DNA of 64,000 nt from VXNF01 sp965116465 (GTDB lineage: Bacteria; Actinomycetota; Acidimicrobiia; Acidimicrobiales; CATQHL01): the NCBI GenBank assembly GCA_965116465.1, contig OZ220687.1, positions 2,294,001 through 2,358,000 of the forward strand, in the 5' to 3' direction. Shown here in pieces: positions 24,629 through 33,598 of this stretch. Under the pieces are notes generated by a model. The model made no database searches. It had not been told where the DNA came from and saw only the letters and a program-made list of their open reading frames with translations. The position numbers and the translations under genes were made by a program. The stretch's first letter is position 1. Each line of letters begins with the position of its first letter.

Positions 24629-26419
24629 CTAGCCGGAGAGGTCCTCGAGGGCGTCCTGGAGGGCCTGCGCGGCCTCCTCGGCCGACCTGCCGGCCAGCAT
24701 CTCCTGGGCCTGGATCCAGATCTCGTTCTGGAGGCCCGCCGCCAGGGCGTCGTCGCCGACCTCGAAGGTGTAGAAGGCAACCTGCTGTGCATCCGGATCG
24801 GCGAGGATCTCGATCACCTCGGTGATCAGCGGGTGCAGCTCCACGTCGTCTGGCAGCACGAACAGCTTGTTGTTGGCGATGTGCGCGTCACGGATGAGGT
24901 CGTCGAGGTTCGTCTCGACGTTCGTGGCGAACTCCACCGAGAACAGCCGCGCCGCCTCCGGGTCGGGCGTGGCAGCCGAGATGGCCGGACCGCCCGACGT
25001 GTATGTCGCCAAGCGCTTCGTCCCGTCGAGGGTGGGCATCGGGAAGATGCCGATCTCGAACGGGTGGTCCATGGGCACCGCCCCGGCGAAGAAGCTGCCC
25101 ATCGGGTACATCGCCGCGGCGCCGTCCAGGAAAGACTGCTGCAGGTCGGCGTAGCCGAGGTTCAGCTCCTCGCCGGTGAGCCAGCCGGCTGCGACCAGCT
25201 GCTCGTACGGCCGCAGGGCCTCCACGAAGATCGGGTCGGTGAAGCTGGCCTCACCGGTGCGCAGCCTCTGGTTGAACGTGGGATCCGGGCCCGTCACGTT
25301 GAGCGAGGCCAGGTTCATGATCGGCCAGCCCGCGGCCCAGGCATCGCCTCCGGCGCCGCCGATCACGAACGGGGTCTCACCCGATGCGGCGATCGCCAGG
25401 GCCGCGTTGATGAACTCGTCCCACGTCTCCGGCTCGGACGTGATGGCCGCCGCCTCGAACATGTCCTTGTTGTAGAACACGCCGGACTCGTAGACCGTCA
25501 GCATCGGCAGTGCGTACTGCTTACCGTCGGTGTATCCGAGGCCCACCGGGTCGATGAACCGCTCCAGGTCTTCCGGCTCGAACGGCAGGAGCAGACCCTC
25601 GGCGATGAACTCCGCCGTGGAGAAGTTGCTCATCATCACGTCGGGGAGCTGATCGGTGGCCGCCAGCTGCTTCAGGAAGTCGCCGATGTTGAGGTCGGGA
25701 GCCACGATCTTGTTGATCTTGAACTGCGGGAAGTCCGCCACCGTGCGGGCGATGGCGTCGTCCCAGAACTCCGCCGGCAGGTTGGGTGTCTCGAACACGA
25801 GGAAGTCCAACTCGATCGAGCCCGCCGTCGAGTCGACCGCTGCGGCCTCGGCCGCGACCGCGGCCGCGGTGGCCGCCTCGGCTTCGGCCCGCGCCTCGTC
25901 GGCTTCGGCCTGCGCAGCCTCGGCCTCGGCCTGAGCGGCGGCCGCGGCTTCCCGCGCCTCGTCGGCCTCGGCCTGAGCGGCCTCGGCCTCGGCCTGTGCG
26001 GCCGCGGCCTCCGACAGTGCCGCATCAGCGGCGGCCTGTGCGTCCGCGAGTGCCGCTTCAGCAGCCGCCATGGCTTCCACGTTGCCCTCGGCGGTGGCCT
26101 GGGCCAGGTCGGCCGCGGCCTGTGCAGCCTCGGCCGCGGCCTGTGCTGCATCGGCTGCGGCGAGGCCGGCCTGTGCGGAGGCGTCCGCAGCGGCGGCATC
26201 GGCGATGCCGGTGGCGGCGTCCGCTTGGGCACTGCGGGCGGCTGCTGCAGTGGCCTGTGCCTCCGAAAGCGCCTCTGCTGCAGCGGCCGACGCGTTCCTC
26301 GCCTCGGCCATGGCCACGTCGGCAGCCTCCGAGGTGGAATCGTCGGCTGCGCAAGCCGCAGCGACGAGCGTGATCACGAGCAGCGTCGCCAGAACGCCGC
26401 CCTTCTTCAGAAATCCCAT
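24629..26419 (-). CDS. Family-1 sugar-binding lipoprotein with long alanine-rich heptad stalk
   Basis: Binding protein of the CUT1 importer, 596 residues. The signal peptide ends in lipobox VAAAC (Cys23). Residues about 24-194 are almost pure Ala/Glu/Gln/Asp/Arg with a 21-residue repeat (core AQAEAEAAQAEADEAR), predicted to form a long helix or coiled coil. The SBP_bac_1 domain starts near residue 199 (SIELDFLVFETPNLP) and includes ESGVFYNKDMFEAAAI and a long C-terminal helical lobe. Family-1 binding proteins are normally 400-450 residues, so the stalk is an addition. The same stalk, nearly residue for residue around ADLAQATAEGNVEAMAAAEA, occurs in the divergent family-5 binding protein. Confidence 0.9.
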   Translation of the reverse strand: MGFLKKGGVLATLLVITLVAAACAADDSTSEAADVAMAEARNASAAAAEALSEAQATAAAARSAQADAATGIADAAAADASAQAGLAAADAAQAAAEAAQAAADLAQATAEGNVEAMAAAEAALADAQAAADAALSEAAAAQAEAEAAQAEADEAREAAAAAQAEAEAAQAEADEARAEAEAATAAAVAAEAAAVDSTAGSIELDFLVFETPNLPAEFWDDAIARTVADFPQFKINKIVAPDLNIGDFLKQLAATDQLPDVMMSNFSTAEFIAEGLLLPFEPEDLERFIDPVGLGYTDGKQYALPMLTVYESGVFYNKDMFEAAAITSEPETWDEFINAALAIAASGETPFVIGGAGGDAWAAGWPIMNLASLNVTGPDPTFNQRLRTGEASFTDPIFVEALRPYEQLVAAGWLTGEELNLGYADLQQSFLDGAAAMYPMGSFFAGAVPMDHPFEIGIFPMPTLDGTKRLATYTSGGPAISAATPDPEAARLFSVEFATNVETNLDDLIRDAHIANNKLFVLPDDVELHPLITEVIEILADPDAQQVAFYTFEVGDDALAAGLQNEIWIQAQEMLAGRSAEEAAQALQDALEDLSG

Positions 26420-26677
26420 GGGTCCTCCGGTGATGGTGTCTTACCCGATGAGATCCGCGCCGGCGAGAGCGACACGCGATGCAGCAACGGGAGGATTCGG
26501 GCCGCACAGTAACCGGTGCCCTGCCGCGTGGGAAATGGTCACTCCGTCCTCACCGGGCGAGTCCGGTGGTTGCCCGTGAGCAGTGAAAAAGGCGCTGCAC
26601 TACAGTGCTGATCGCTGGCGCTGACGGGGGGAGGCGCTCCTCCGCATCGCATATGGCGTTGGCGGAAGGAGATCAAT
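26420..26677 (+). promoter_or_regulatory. Divergent control region between two stalked binding-protein genes
   Basis: The 258 bp separating the two divergent importer operons must hold both promoters. It contains the perfect 12-bp inverted repeat GCACT-AC-AGTGC at 26597-26608, a possible operator. A near-consensus AAGGAGAT ribosome site lies just before the plus-strand ATG. No clear -10/-35 pair was identified by eye. Confidence 0.4.
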
Positions 26678-28750
26678 ATGAAATCGCGACACGGCCGCTC
26701 CTGGAGGCGGTTGATCGTGCTCGCTGCCGTGACGATGCTCATCGCCGCTTCGTGCGCGGCCGATGACTCTGCGTCGGATGCCGCCGATGCCGCAGCAGCG
26801 GCCGCCAGTGCCGCAATGGCGGAGGCGAGCAGCGCATCCGCCGATGCAGCCGACGCCATGGCTGAAGCTCGAGCCACGGCAGCGGCAGCCCAGAGTGCGG
26901 CGGCGGACGCCGCCACCGGCATCGCCGATGCGGCCGCCGCGGACGCGGCAGCCGCGGCGGCACTTGCTGCAGCCGATGCGGCGCAGGCCGCCGCCGACCT
27001 GGCGCAGGCCACCGCCGAGGGCAACGTGGAGGCCATGGCCGCCGCCGAGGCGGCTCTCGCCGACGCGCAGGCCGCGGCCGACGAAGCGCTGTCGGAGGCT
27101 GCCGCCGCCCAGGCCGAAGCCGACGAGGCGCGAGCCGCGGCCGACGCGGCGCGCGAGGAGGCCGCTGCCGCCCAAGCCGAGGCCGAGGCTGCTCAGGCGG
27201 AGGCCGACGCGGCGCGTGCCGAGGCCGCAGCAGCCGGAGAGGCCGCCGCGCCCGCCGATCCGTCCGGCCCGCAGCGCGGTGGGACGCTCACCTTCGCCCG
27301 GTTCTTCGAGACGCAGAACCTCGACCCGGCGGGGGTGGCCGACAACGGGTCCATCTTCGTGCGGGTGCAGATCTACAACACCCTCGTTGAAGCCGATCCC
27401 GACACCCTCCCGAACGTCGGTCCGGGGATCGCCGACGAATGGAGTTCCAGCCCCGACGGCATGACCTGGACGTTCCACATCCGCGACAACGCCAGGTTCT
27501 CCAACGGCGAGCCGGTCACGGCCGAGGACGTGCAGTTCTCGCTGGAGCGGTTCGCGGACCCGACGATCAGCGTGAACATCCCGAGCCTGGGCGTCGGCGT
27601 CGAGAGCGTGGACATCATCGACGACCAGACCGTGCAGGTGAACCTGGACCGCCCGGTCGGAGCCTTCCTCGAGAACATCTCGGTGTTCCCCGCGTCGATC
27701 ATCAACAAGGCCGCCGTGCTGGCCGAAGGCGACGACCACTGGATGAACCCGCTCGGCACCGGTCCGTTCAAGGTGAAGGAATGGGTGCCCGGCTCGCACA
27801 TCACCCTCGAGCGCAACGAGTACTACTGGGAGGAGGGCAAGCCGTATCTCGACGAGATCCGGTTCGACTACATCCCCGATGACAACGCCCGCATCCTGCG
27901 CATCGAGGGCGGCGACGCCGACATCGTGGAGGGCGTGCCGTGGACGCAGATCCCCGACCTGTCCGACAGCGAGGGCTTCAGCATCCACGTGGCCGACATC
28001 GTCCGCTACGAGGGCGTGTTCCTGAACCACACCGTCCCGCCGCTCGGCGAGGTGGGCGTGCGCCAGGCGTTGAACTACGCCACCAACAAGGCGGCCATCA
28101 ACGAGGCGGTGTACGGAGGCGTCGGCGAGATCGCCAACAGCATGATCCCCAAGGCGCTGTACCACTCCGACTATGACACCCTGCCGGCGTACTTCTACGA
28201 CATCGACAAGGCCAAGGAACTGATGGCGGCGTCGTCGATGCCCGACGGCTTCGATCTCGCCTACATCTACCCGTCCGGCTCGACGGCCCACGAGCAACTC
28301 GGGACCATCCTGCAGGCGGACTGGGCGCAGATCGGCGTGAACCTGTCCATCGAGGAGGTCGACACCGGCACGCTGTTCGGCGACCGATTCTTCACGATGG
28401 AGTACGAGTCGGGCGTGCCGCTGCCCAAGTTCACCTCAGACGTGGTCGTGCCCGACGAGGTGGCGCTGCTGTTCTACGACAAGGATCCGAGCAACATCCT
28501 CGCCGGGTTCTTCACCGGCTGGGACATCCCCGACGAGCTCGAGCGGGTCACCGAGGAGGCGGCGTTCACGAACGACGAGGCCATCCGGGCCGAGCTCTGG
28601 CCGGAGGCGCAGCGGATCGCCATGGAGGAGGCTCCCTGGGTGACGCTGTTCTTCCTGCCCACCGTGCACGCCGTGGCGGACAACGTCGAGGGGTTCCGGG
28701 TCGTGCCCAACGGCTGGTGGGATCTCGAGGACGTGTGGTTCAGCAACTGA
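26678..28750 (+). CDS. Family-5 solute-binding lipoprotein with alanine-rich heptad stalk
   Basis: Binding protein of the complete Dpp/Opp-type importer downstream, 690 residues. Lipobox LIAASC (Cys26). The Ala-rich helical stalk spans about residues 27-190. The SBP_bac_5 domain begins near residue 200 (GGTLTFARFFETQNLDPAG) and carries MTWTFHIRDNARFSNGEPV and GVRQALNYATNKAAIN. The stalk matches that of the divergent family-1 protein except for a seven-residue deletion after ADAAQ, i.e. one heptad. The DNA of the two stalks differs at many third codon positions, so the protein sequence, not a recent DNA copy, is kept. Ligand unknown. Confidence 0.92.
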   Translation: MKSRHGRSWRRLIVLAAVTMLIAASCAADDSASDAADAAAAAASAAMAEASSASADAADAMAEARATAAAAQSAAADAATGIADAAAADAAAAAALAAADAAQAAADLAQATAEGNVEAMAAAEAALADAQAAADEALSEAAAAQAEADEARAAADAAREEAAAAQAEAEAAQAEADAARAEAAAAGEAAAPADPSGPQRGGTLTFARFFETQNLDPAGVADNGSIFVRVQIYNTLVEADPDTLPNVGPGIADEWSSSPDGMTWTFHIRDNARFSNGEPVTAEDVQFSLERFADPTISVNIPSLGVGVESVDIIDDQTVQVNLDRPVGAFLENISVFPASIINKAAVLAEGDDHWMNPLGTGPFKVKEWVPGSHITLERNEYYWEEGKPYLDEIRFDYIPDDNARILRIEGGDADIVEGVPWTQIPDLSDSEGFSIHVADIVRYEGVFLNHTVPPLGEVGVRQALNYATNKAAINEAVYGGVGEIANSMIPKALYHSDYDTLPAYFYDIDKAKELMAASSMPDGFDLAYIYPSGSTAHEQLGTILQADWAQIGVNLSIEEVDTGTLFGDRFFTMEYESGVPLPKFTSDVVVPDEVALLFYDKDPSNILAGFFTGWDIPDELERVTEEAAFTNDEAIRAELWPEAQRIAMEEAPWVTLFFLPTVHAVADNVEGFRVVPNGWWDLEDVWFSN

Positions 28751-28790
28751 TCGGCTGATACCGGCGACGTAGTCGCCACGACGCGAAACT

Positions 28791-28821
28791 GGTCGGGTCC
28801 CCGCACCGCGGGGGCCCGACC
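28791..28821 (+). other. Strong hairpin between binding-protein and permease genes
   Basis: Inverted repeat GGTCGGGTCCCCGC / ACC loop / GCGGGGGCCCGACC: a 14-bp stem with one G-U pair and a 3-base loop. There is no T-run after it, so it is more likely an mRNA 3'-end stabiliser or attenuator than a full terminator. Such hairpins commonly keep binding-protein mRNA in excess over the permease mRNA. Confidence 0.65.
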
Positions 28822-28845
28822 CATGCCGGGAGGTTTCTGTCGCGT

Positions 28846-29793
28846 ATGTGGGGATTCCTGGGGCGGCGCCTGATCCACAGCGTCTGGGTGCTGGCCGCCA
28901 TCATCATCGTGTCGTTCCTGGTCATCCGGCTCATACCGGGCGACCCGGTCGTGCAGATGCTGGGACTCCAGGCGACGCCCGAGAACATCGCCGCCGTCAA
29001 CGAGGATCTCGGGCTGGACCTCCCGATGGGCCAGCAGATCGTGCAGTTCGTGGAGCGCGCCTTCCAGGGTGATCTGGGTTCGTCCATCATCAAGCGGGCG
29101 CCCGTGAACGACATCGTCTTCGACAGGCTCCTGCCCTCGGTCTACCTGCTGCTGTACGCCACGGTCCTGGCGCTGATCATCTCGGTGCCGCTCGGCGCCC
29201 TCTCGGCCATCTACCGCAACCGCGTGCCGGACCAGATCGCCCGGCTGACGAGCATGGTGACCTTCGCCATGCCCCAGTTCTGGCTGGGCCTGATGCTGAT
29301 CCTGCTGTTCGCCATCCGGCTCGACGTTTTGCCCAGCGGGGGCTACGGGGAAGGGTTCGGCGGGGTCCTGCTGCACCTCACCCTGCCGGCGCTCACGATC
29401 GGCCTCTATCTCGCGCCGCAGCTCATGCGGACGCTGCGTTCGAGCCTCATCGAGGCGATCGACAGCGACTACGTGGAGGCTGCCCGCTCCCGGGGCTACC
29501 GGGAGAGCCGAGTGGTGGGCAAGCTGGCCATGCGCAACGCCCTGGTGCCGCTGATCAGCGTCCTCTCCATCAACATCGGCTTCCTCATCAGCGGCACGGT
29601 GATCGTGGAGGTGGTCTTCCAGGTTCCCGGTCTCGGGGCGCTGCTGGTGCAGTCGGTGCTGAACAGGGACTATCCCGTGATCCAGGGGCTGATCCTCGTC
29701 TTCGGGGCGATGGTCATCCTCGTCAACATCCTCGCCGACGCCGCCTACGCGGTCGTCGACCCGAGGGTTCGAGCAGGGATGGCCGCCGAATGA
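28846..29793 (+). CDS. dppB: ABC transporter permease, DppB/OppB type
   Basis: 315-residue permease. The start has FLVIRLIPGDPVVQMLG, the DppB signature. The EAA loop is YVEAARSRGYRESRVVGKLA and the C-terminus is DAAYAVVDPRVRAG. It is the first of four overlapping genes (permease, permease, ATPase, ATPase) below the hairpin. Its TGA overlaps the next ATG. A GGGAGG element lies about 12 bases upstream of the ATG, a rather long spacing that may add to the lower expression of the permeases. Confidence 0.94.
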   Translation: MWGFLGRRLIHSVWVLAAIIIVSFLVIRLIPGDPVVQMLGLQATPENIAAVNEDLGLDLPMGQQIVQFVERAFQGDLGSSIIKRAPVNDIVFDRLLPSVYLLLYATVLALIISVPLGALSAIYRNRVPDQIARLTSMVTFAMPQFWLGLMLILLFAIRLDVLPSGGYGEGFGGVLLHLTLPALTIGLYLAPQLMRTLRSSLIEAIDSDYVEAARSRGYRESRVVGKLAMRNALVPLISVLSINIGFLISGTVIVEVVFQVPGLGALLVQSVLNRDYPVIQGLILVFGAMVILVNILADAAYAVVDPRVRAGMAAE

Positions 29794-30692
29794 GGACCCT
29801 CGCCTGGGCGGGTCGCCGGGCCGTGGGTCTCCGGGGCGAGGCGGCCGACCTGCTGCGCCACGCCCAGACGGAGCGGCGCTGGTCGAACGTCACCCTGGGG
29901 GTCGGGATCGCCGTCGTGGGCGCGCTCTCGATCGCCGGGTTCTTCGCCGCCCTGATCGCTCCCGCCGACCCCAATGCCGTGGACCTCACCCAGCGGCTGC
30001 TGAGCCCCTCCGGGAAGCACTGGATGGGAACCGACCCGTTCGGCAGGGACATCTTCACCCGCACGCTCTACGCCATCCGGCTCGACCTGGTGGTGGTGCT
30101 CATCATCACGTACGTGCCGATGGTCTTCGGGATGATCGTCGGGGCACTCGCCGGCTACTTCCGGGGGTGGGTGGACGCCGTCACGGTCCGCGTGATCGAC
30201 GCCTTCATCGCCTTCCCGTTCATCGTGCTGGTGATCGCCGTGGTGGCGATCCTGGGGCCGGGCCTCAAGGGGGTGTACATCGGGGTCCTCGCCGTCGGCT
30301 GGACGTTGTACGCCCGACTCACCAGGGGGGACATGCTGGTGCTGCGCGAGCAGCAGTTCATCCTCGCGGCACGCACGCTCGGCTACTCGCCGCGGCGGGT
30401 CATCCTCCGGCATGCCATCCCCAACCTGATTAGGTCGAACCTCGTGTTCTCGATGGCCGACATCGTGCTGAACCTGCTGCTGCTGGCGGGCCTGTCGTAC
30501 CTGGGGGTGGGTGTGCAGGCGCCGACCGCGGAGTTGGGTGCGATGGTCGCCGACGGTCAGTCGTTCCTCCGCCAGGCGTGGTGGGTGACGACGCTCCCGG
30601 GCGTGGTGATCGTGGTCCTCGGGGCGGGTTTCAGCATGATCGGCGACTCGCTGGCCGACCGGCTCGGCCAGAAGTTCGGAGTGGTCGGATGA
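29790..30692 (+). CDS. dppC: ABC transporter permease, DppC/OppC type
   Basis: 300-residue permease with a longer cytoplasmic N-terminus. The DppC-typical HWMGTDPFGRDIFTR and ISP-like LGPGLKGVYIGVLAVGW are present. The EAA loop is FILAARTLGYSPRRVILRHA, with a C-terminal WWVTTLPGVVIVVLGAGF. ATG overlaps the dppB stop (ATGA), and its own stop overlaps the dppD start. Confidence 0.94.
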   Translation: MRTLAWAGRRAVGLRGEAADLLRHAQTERRWSNVTLGVGIAVVGALSIAGFFAALIAPADPNAVDLTQRLLSPSGKHWMGTDPFGRDIFTRTLYAIRLDLVVVLIITYVPMVFGMIVGALAGYFRGWVDAVTVRVIDAFIAFPFIVLVIAVVAILGPGLKGVYIGVLAVGWTLYARLTRGDMLVLREQQFILAARTLGYSPRRVILRHAIPNLIRSNLVFSMADIVLNLLLLAGLSYLGVGVQAPTAELGAMVADGQSFLRQAWWVTTLPGVVIVVLGAGFSMIGDSLADRLGQKFGVVG

Positions 30693-31711
30693 TGTCGGCC
30701 GAGGTGGCGCCCCATGCCGGCGAGCCGGGGACCTCGGCGCCGCCGCTCCTCACGATCGAGGGTCTCCGGATCGGCTTCCCGTCGCTGGAGGGCATCGTGC
30801 TGGCGGCCAACGACGCCCACTTGACCGTCGGTGAGGGCGAGGTCCTGGGTCTGGTGGGGGAGTCGGGGTCGGGCAAGAGCGTGACGTGCCGCGCGATCGT
30901 GGGGATGGTCCCCCACCCGGGGGCGGTCCTCGGGGGGCGCATCGACTACGGCGGGCGCAACGTCCTGGAGTTCAGCAAGTCCGAGATGCGCGCACTCCGG
31001 GCCCACGAGATCGCGATGATCTTCCAGGACCCTGCCAGCGCTCTGAATCCGGTCTTCACGATCGGCCATCAGATCTCCGAGGTGCTGCGTCTCAACGCCG
31101 GACTGAGCCGGGCCGCAGCCCGGGCCAGGAGCATCGAGTTGCTGGAGAGGGTGGGAATCCCTGCGCCGGCCAGGCGCATGTCGGCGTACCCGCACGAGAT
31201 GAGCGGCGGCATGCGCCAGCGCGTCATGATCGCCATGGCACTGGCCGGCGAGCCCCGCCTGCTGCTGGCCGATGAACCCACCACCGCCCTCGACGTCACG
31301 ATCCAAGATCAGGTGTTGCGGCTTCTGGAGGATCTGCGGCGGGAGCGGAACATGTCGATGATTCTGGTCTCCCACGACATGGGGGTCATCGGGACCGCGG
31401 CGGATCGTGTGGCGGTCATGTACGCCGGGCGCATCGTGGAGGTGGCTCCCACCGATGTGCTGTTCAGCAGCCCGGACCACCCGTACACGCGGGCACTCAT
31501 CGAAGCGATGCCGCAACTCGAGCCGGAGGATCGATCGGAACTGCGCACCATCCCGGGCCAGCCGCCGGACCTGTTGAAGCTGCCGGAGGGATGCCCCTTC
31601 GCCCCTCGCTGCCCGCTGGCGCGTGACGAATGCGCAGACGTGTCGATGGAGTTGACCGCCGTCTCGCCGGCGCAGCTCTCGGCGTGCCCGTTCGCGAGGC
31701 GCGGATCATGA
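30689..31711 (+). CDS. dppD: Oligopeptide-type ABC transporter ATP-binding protein, DppD type
   Basis: 340-residue ATPase. Walker A GESGSGKS, Q-loop IFQDPASALNPVF, signature MSGGMRQRVMIA, Walker B LLLADEPTTALD and H-loop LVSHDMG are all intact. The C-terminal OppD/F extension has the cysteine cluster GCPFAPRCPLARDEC, a pattern that binds an Fe-S cluster in some relatives. ATG 30689 overlaps the dppC stop; a second ATG follows directly. Confidence 0.95.
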   Translation: MMSAEVAPHAGEPGTSAPPLLTIEGLRIGFPSLEGIVLAANDAHLTVGEGEVLGLVGESGSGKSVTCRAIVGMVPHPGAVLGGRIDYGGRNVLEFSKSEMRALRAHEIAMIFQDPASALNPVFTIGHQISEVLRLNAGLSRAAARARSIELLERVGIPAPARRMSAYPHEMSGGMRQRVMIAMALAGEPRLLLADEPTTALDVTIQDQVLRLLEDLRRERNMSMILVSHDMGVIGTAADRVAVMYAGRIVEVAPTDVLFSSPDHPYTRALIEAMPQLEPEDRSELRTIPGQPPDLLKLPEGCPFAPRCPLARDECADVSMELTAVSPAQLSACPFARRGS

Positions 31712-32730
31712 GCACGCACGCGCCCGGCGGTGCCCGCAACGGCGATCCGATTCTCGTCGTGGAGGCGCTCGAGAAGTGGTTCGCGGTCCCGCGCTCGCCG
31801 ATCGACGTGATTCGCCGGAGTCCGCGGGAGCGCGTGCACGCCGTCGACGGCGTGTCATTGCAGTTGCTGCCGAACGAGGTGCTCGGGATCGTCGGCGAAT
31901 CGGGCAGCGGGAAGAGCACCCTCGCCCGCTGCCTGGTCGCCCTGTACCGACCCGACCGGGGGAGCATCCACTTCGACGGCGTCGACGTCACCGAGGCTGC
32001 CGGGCAGTCGCGCCGCGAGCTCCACGGGCGGATGCAGATGATCTACCAGGATCCGTTCACGTCGCTCAACCCGCAGATGTCCATCGGTGCGGCCATCGAG
32101 GAGGCCGGCAGGGTGCACGGCCGCGAGGGGGACGACTTCGTCGGCGACCTGCTCGACGTGGTCGGGTTGCCGCGATCGTTCACCGGGCGCCGTCCCCGGG
32201 CGCTGAGCGGCGGTCAGCGCCAGCGAGCCGCCATCGCCCGGGCCCTGGCGGTGCAGCCCGAGGTGTTGATCGCGGACGAGGCCGTGAGTGCTTTGGATGT
32301 GTCGATCCAGGCGCAGATCCTGAACCTGTTCTCACAGTTGAGCGACGACCTCGGTCTGGCGATGATCTTCATCGCCCACGACCTGGCCGTCGTCTCCCAC
32401 GTGGCCGACCGTGTGGCCATCATGTACCTGGGTCGGATCGTCGAGGAGGGGCCGGTCGACGCTGTCTTCAAGACACCCCGGCATCCCTACACCAGGGCGC
32501 TGCTGGACGCTCACCCCGATCCCTACGCGCTCGGCGCGGCCGACGAGACGGCGCCCATCTCGGGGGACATTCCCTCGCCGCTGGACATCCCGTCGGGGTG
32601 CCGGTTCCGGACCCGCTGCCCCTACGCCACGGACGTCTGCGCGGCCGACGACCCGGCACTGATGCCCGACGACCTGCCGCACCAGGTGGCCTGCCACGTG
32701 CTGCCGTTCGGAGGTCCCGGCTCGGGCTGA
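31708..32730 (+). CDS. dppF: Oligopeptide-type ABC transporter ATP-binding protein, DppF type
   Basis: 340-residue partner ATPase. Walker A GESGSGKSTLARC, signature LSGGQRQRAAIARA, Walker B LIADEAVSALD and H-loop FIAHDLA. Walker B carries DEA where DEP is commoner; the catalytic Glu is kept. The C-terminal extension has the CRFRTRCPYATDVC cysteines. Overlaps dppD (ATGA). The stretch between it and the convergent SRPBCC gene holds the perfect palindrome GCCGCCGCGGCGGC (32759-32772), a possible shared terminator stem. Confidence 0.94.
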   Translation: MSTHAPGGARNGDPILVVEALEKWFAVPRSPIDVIRRSPRERVHAVDGVSLQLLPNEVLGIVGESGSGKSTLARCLVALYRPDRGSIHFDGVDVTEAAGQSRRELHGRMQMIYQDPFTSLNPQMSIGAAIEEAGRVHGREGDDFVGDLLDVVGLPRSFTGRRPRALSGGQRQRAAIARALAVQPEVLIADEAVSALDVSIQAQILNLFSQLSDDLGLAMIFIAHDLAVVSHVADRVAIMYLGRIVEEGPVDAVFKTPRHPYTRALLDAHPDPYALGAADETAPISGDIPSPLDIPSGCRFRTRCPYATDVCAADDPALMPDDLPHQVACHVLPFGGPGSG

Positions 32731-32772
32731 GAGGCTCGCTTCCGATCTTCCGGATGCGGCCGCCGCGGCGGC

Positions 32773-33195
32773 TCAGCCGAGGGCGGCTTGCAGTCCCGCG
32801 GCGTACTTCTTGCGCTGCGCCTTGACCATGAGGGGCACGAACGGCCGCAGCAGGATGAACGGCCCGGATGGCTTCATCTCCAGATCCATGGTGATGCGCG
32901 TGCCCCCGCCGGCCAGGTCGCTGAGGCGGTAGGTGCCGCGCACCGGCCAGGTGGTCTCCTCGGCGCACACCCAGGTGATCGACACGTCGGGCTCGGTGGC
33001 CGTGATGACGAAGTCGACCTCCTGGCCCCGGTTGGTTTGCCGGTAGACGGCGCCGACGGCTCCGGAGGTGCCTTCGGTCAACTCGCAGGTCGCCACGTCG
33101 TGGCGCCACTCGGCCTGGTTGGAGGCGTCGGCCAGGTAGGCGAACGTCCGCTCCTGATCGGCGGCCACATCGATCTCGACGGTGCAGATGCTCAT
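32773..33195 (-). CDS. SRPBCC (START-like) family protein
   Basis: 140-residue single-domain protein of the polyketide-cyclase/START-like superfamily. It has a hydrophobic ligand pocket and no fixed function. SICTVEIDVAADQERTFAYLAD and NQAEWRHDV are the typical first strand and helix; TRITMDLEMKPSG and the long C-terminal helix end it. ATG 33195 is chosen because the core fold begins immediately after it. Convergent with dppF and apparently a lone gene. It marks the edge of the ordinary region before the defence island. Confidence 0.82.
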   Translation of the reverse strand: MSICTVEIDVAADQERTFAYLADASNQAEWRHDVATCELTEGTSGAVGAVYRQTNRGQEVDFVITATEPDVSITWVCAEETTWPVRGTYRLSDLAGGGTRITMDLEMKPSGPFILLRPFVPLMVKAQRKKYAAGLQAALG

Positions 33196-33288
33196 GGCCG
33201 GCGAGCCTAGAGGACCGCTCGGTAACCCTACGAACGCCCTCTCAGGGCAGTACTCGGGGCGAACACGTAGTGCCCCAAGTCGTGAGCG

Positions 33289-33597
33289 AACATCAGGCGG
33301 CGCCAACCGCCTGACATCCTGCTCACCAACTACGTGATGCTGGAGTTGTTGCTGACCCGCTCCGACGACCGGTCACTCATCGAGGCGATGGGTGGCCTGC
33401 GCTTTCTGGTTCTCGACGAGTTACACACCTTCCGGGGCCGCCAGGGCGCCGACGTGGCGTTGCTGTGCCGACGCCTGCGCGAGGCCAGCGGCGCCGAGGA
33501 GATGCTCGCGATCGGCACGTCGGCAACGATGTCAAGCGAGGGCTCTCATGACGACCGCCGGACGCGGGTCGCGGACGTGGCGTACGAAACTGACTAG
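33289..33597 (+). pseudogene. Fragment of a large DEAD/DEAH-type helicase
   Basis: An open segment of about 100 codons reads PPDILLTNYVMLELLLT, then LRFLVLDELHTFRGRQGADV (Walker B DELH) and AIGTSATMSS (SAT motif III). This is the middle of a helicase of the large DUF1998/DISARM-like group, normally well over 1000 residues. A TGA precedes the segment, there is no Walker A and no C-terminal half, and the frame ends at 33597. It is best read as a truncated remnant of another defence gene or broken by insertion of the neighbouring SEC-C gene. Confidence 0.7.
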
Positions 33598-33598
33598 C

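Noticed and set aside
24434..26512. 692-residue plus-strand frame over the sugar binding-protein gene
   Set aside because: It is antisense to a gene with signal peptide and clear SBP domain; the product shows only repeats mirrored from the Ala-rich stalk.
26600..28297. Long minus-strand open frame opposite the family-5 binding protein
   Set aside because: Codon bias of the high-GC plus-strand gene leaves the antisense frame open; the product is Gly/Arg/Val-rich without any domain.
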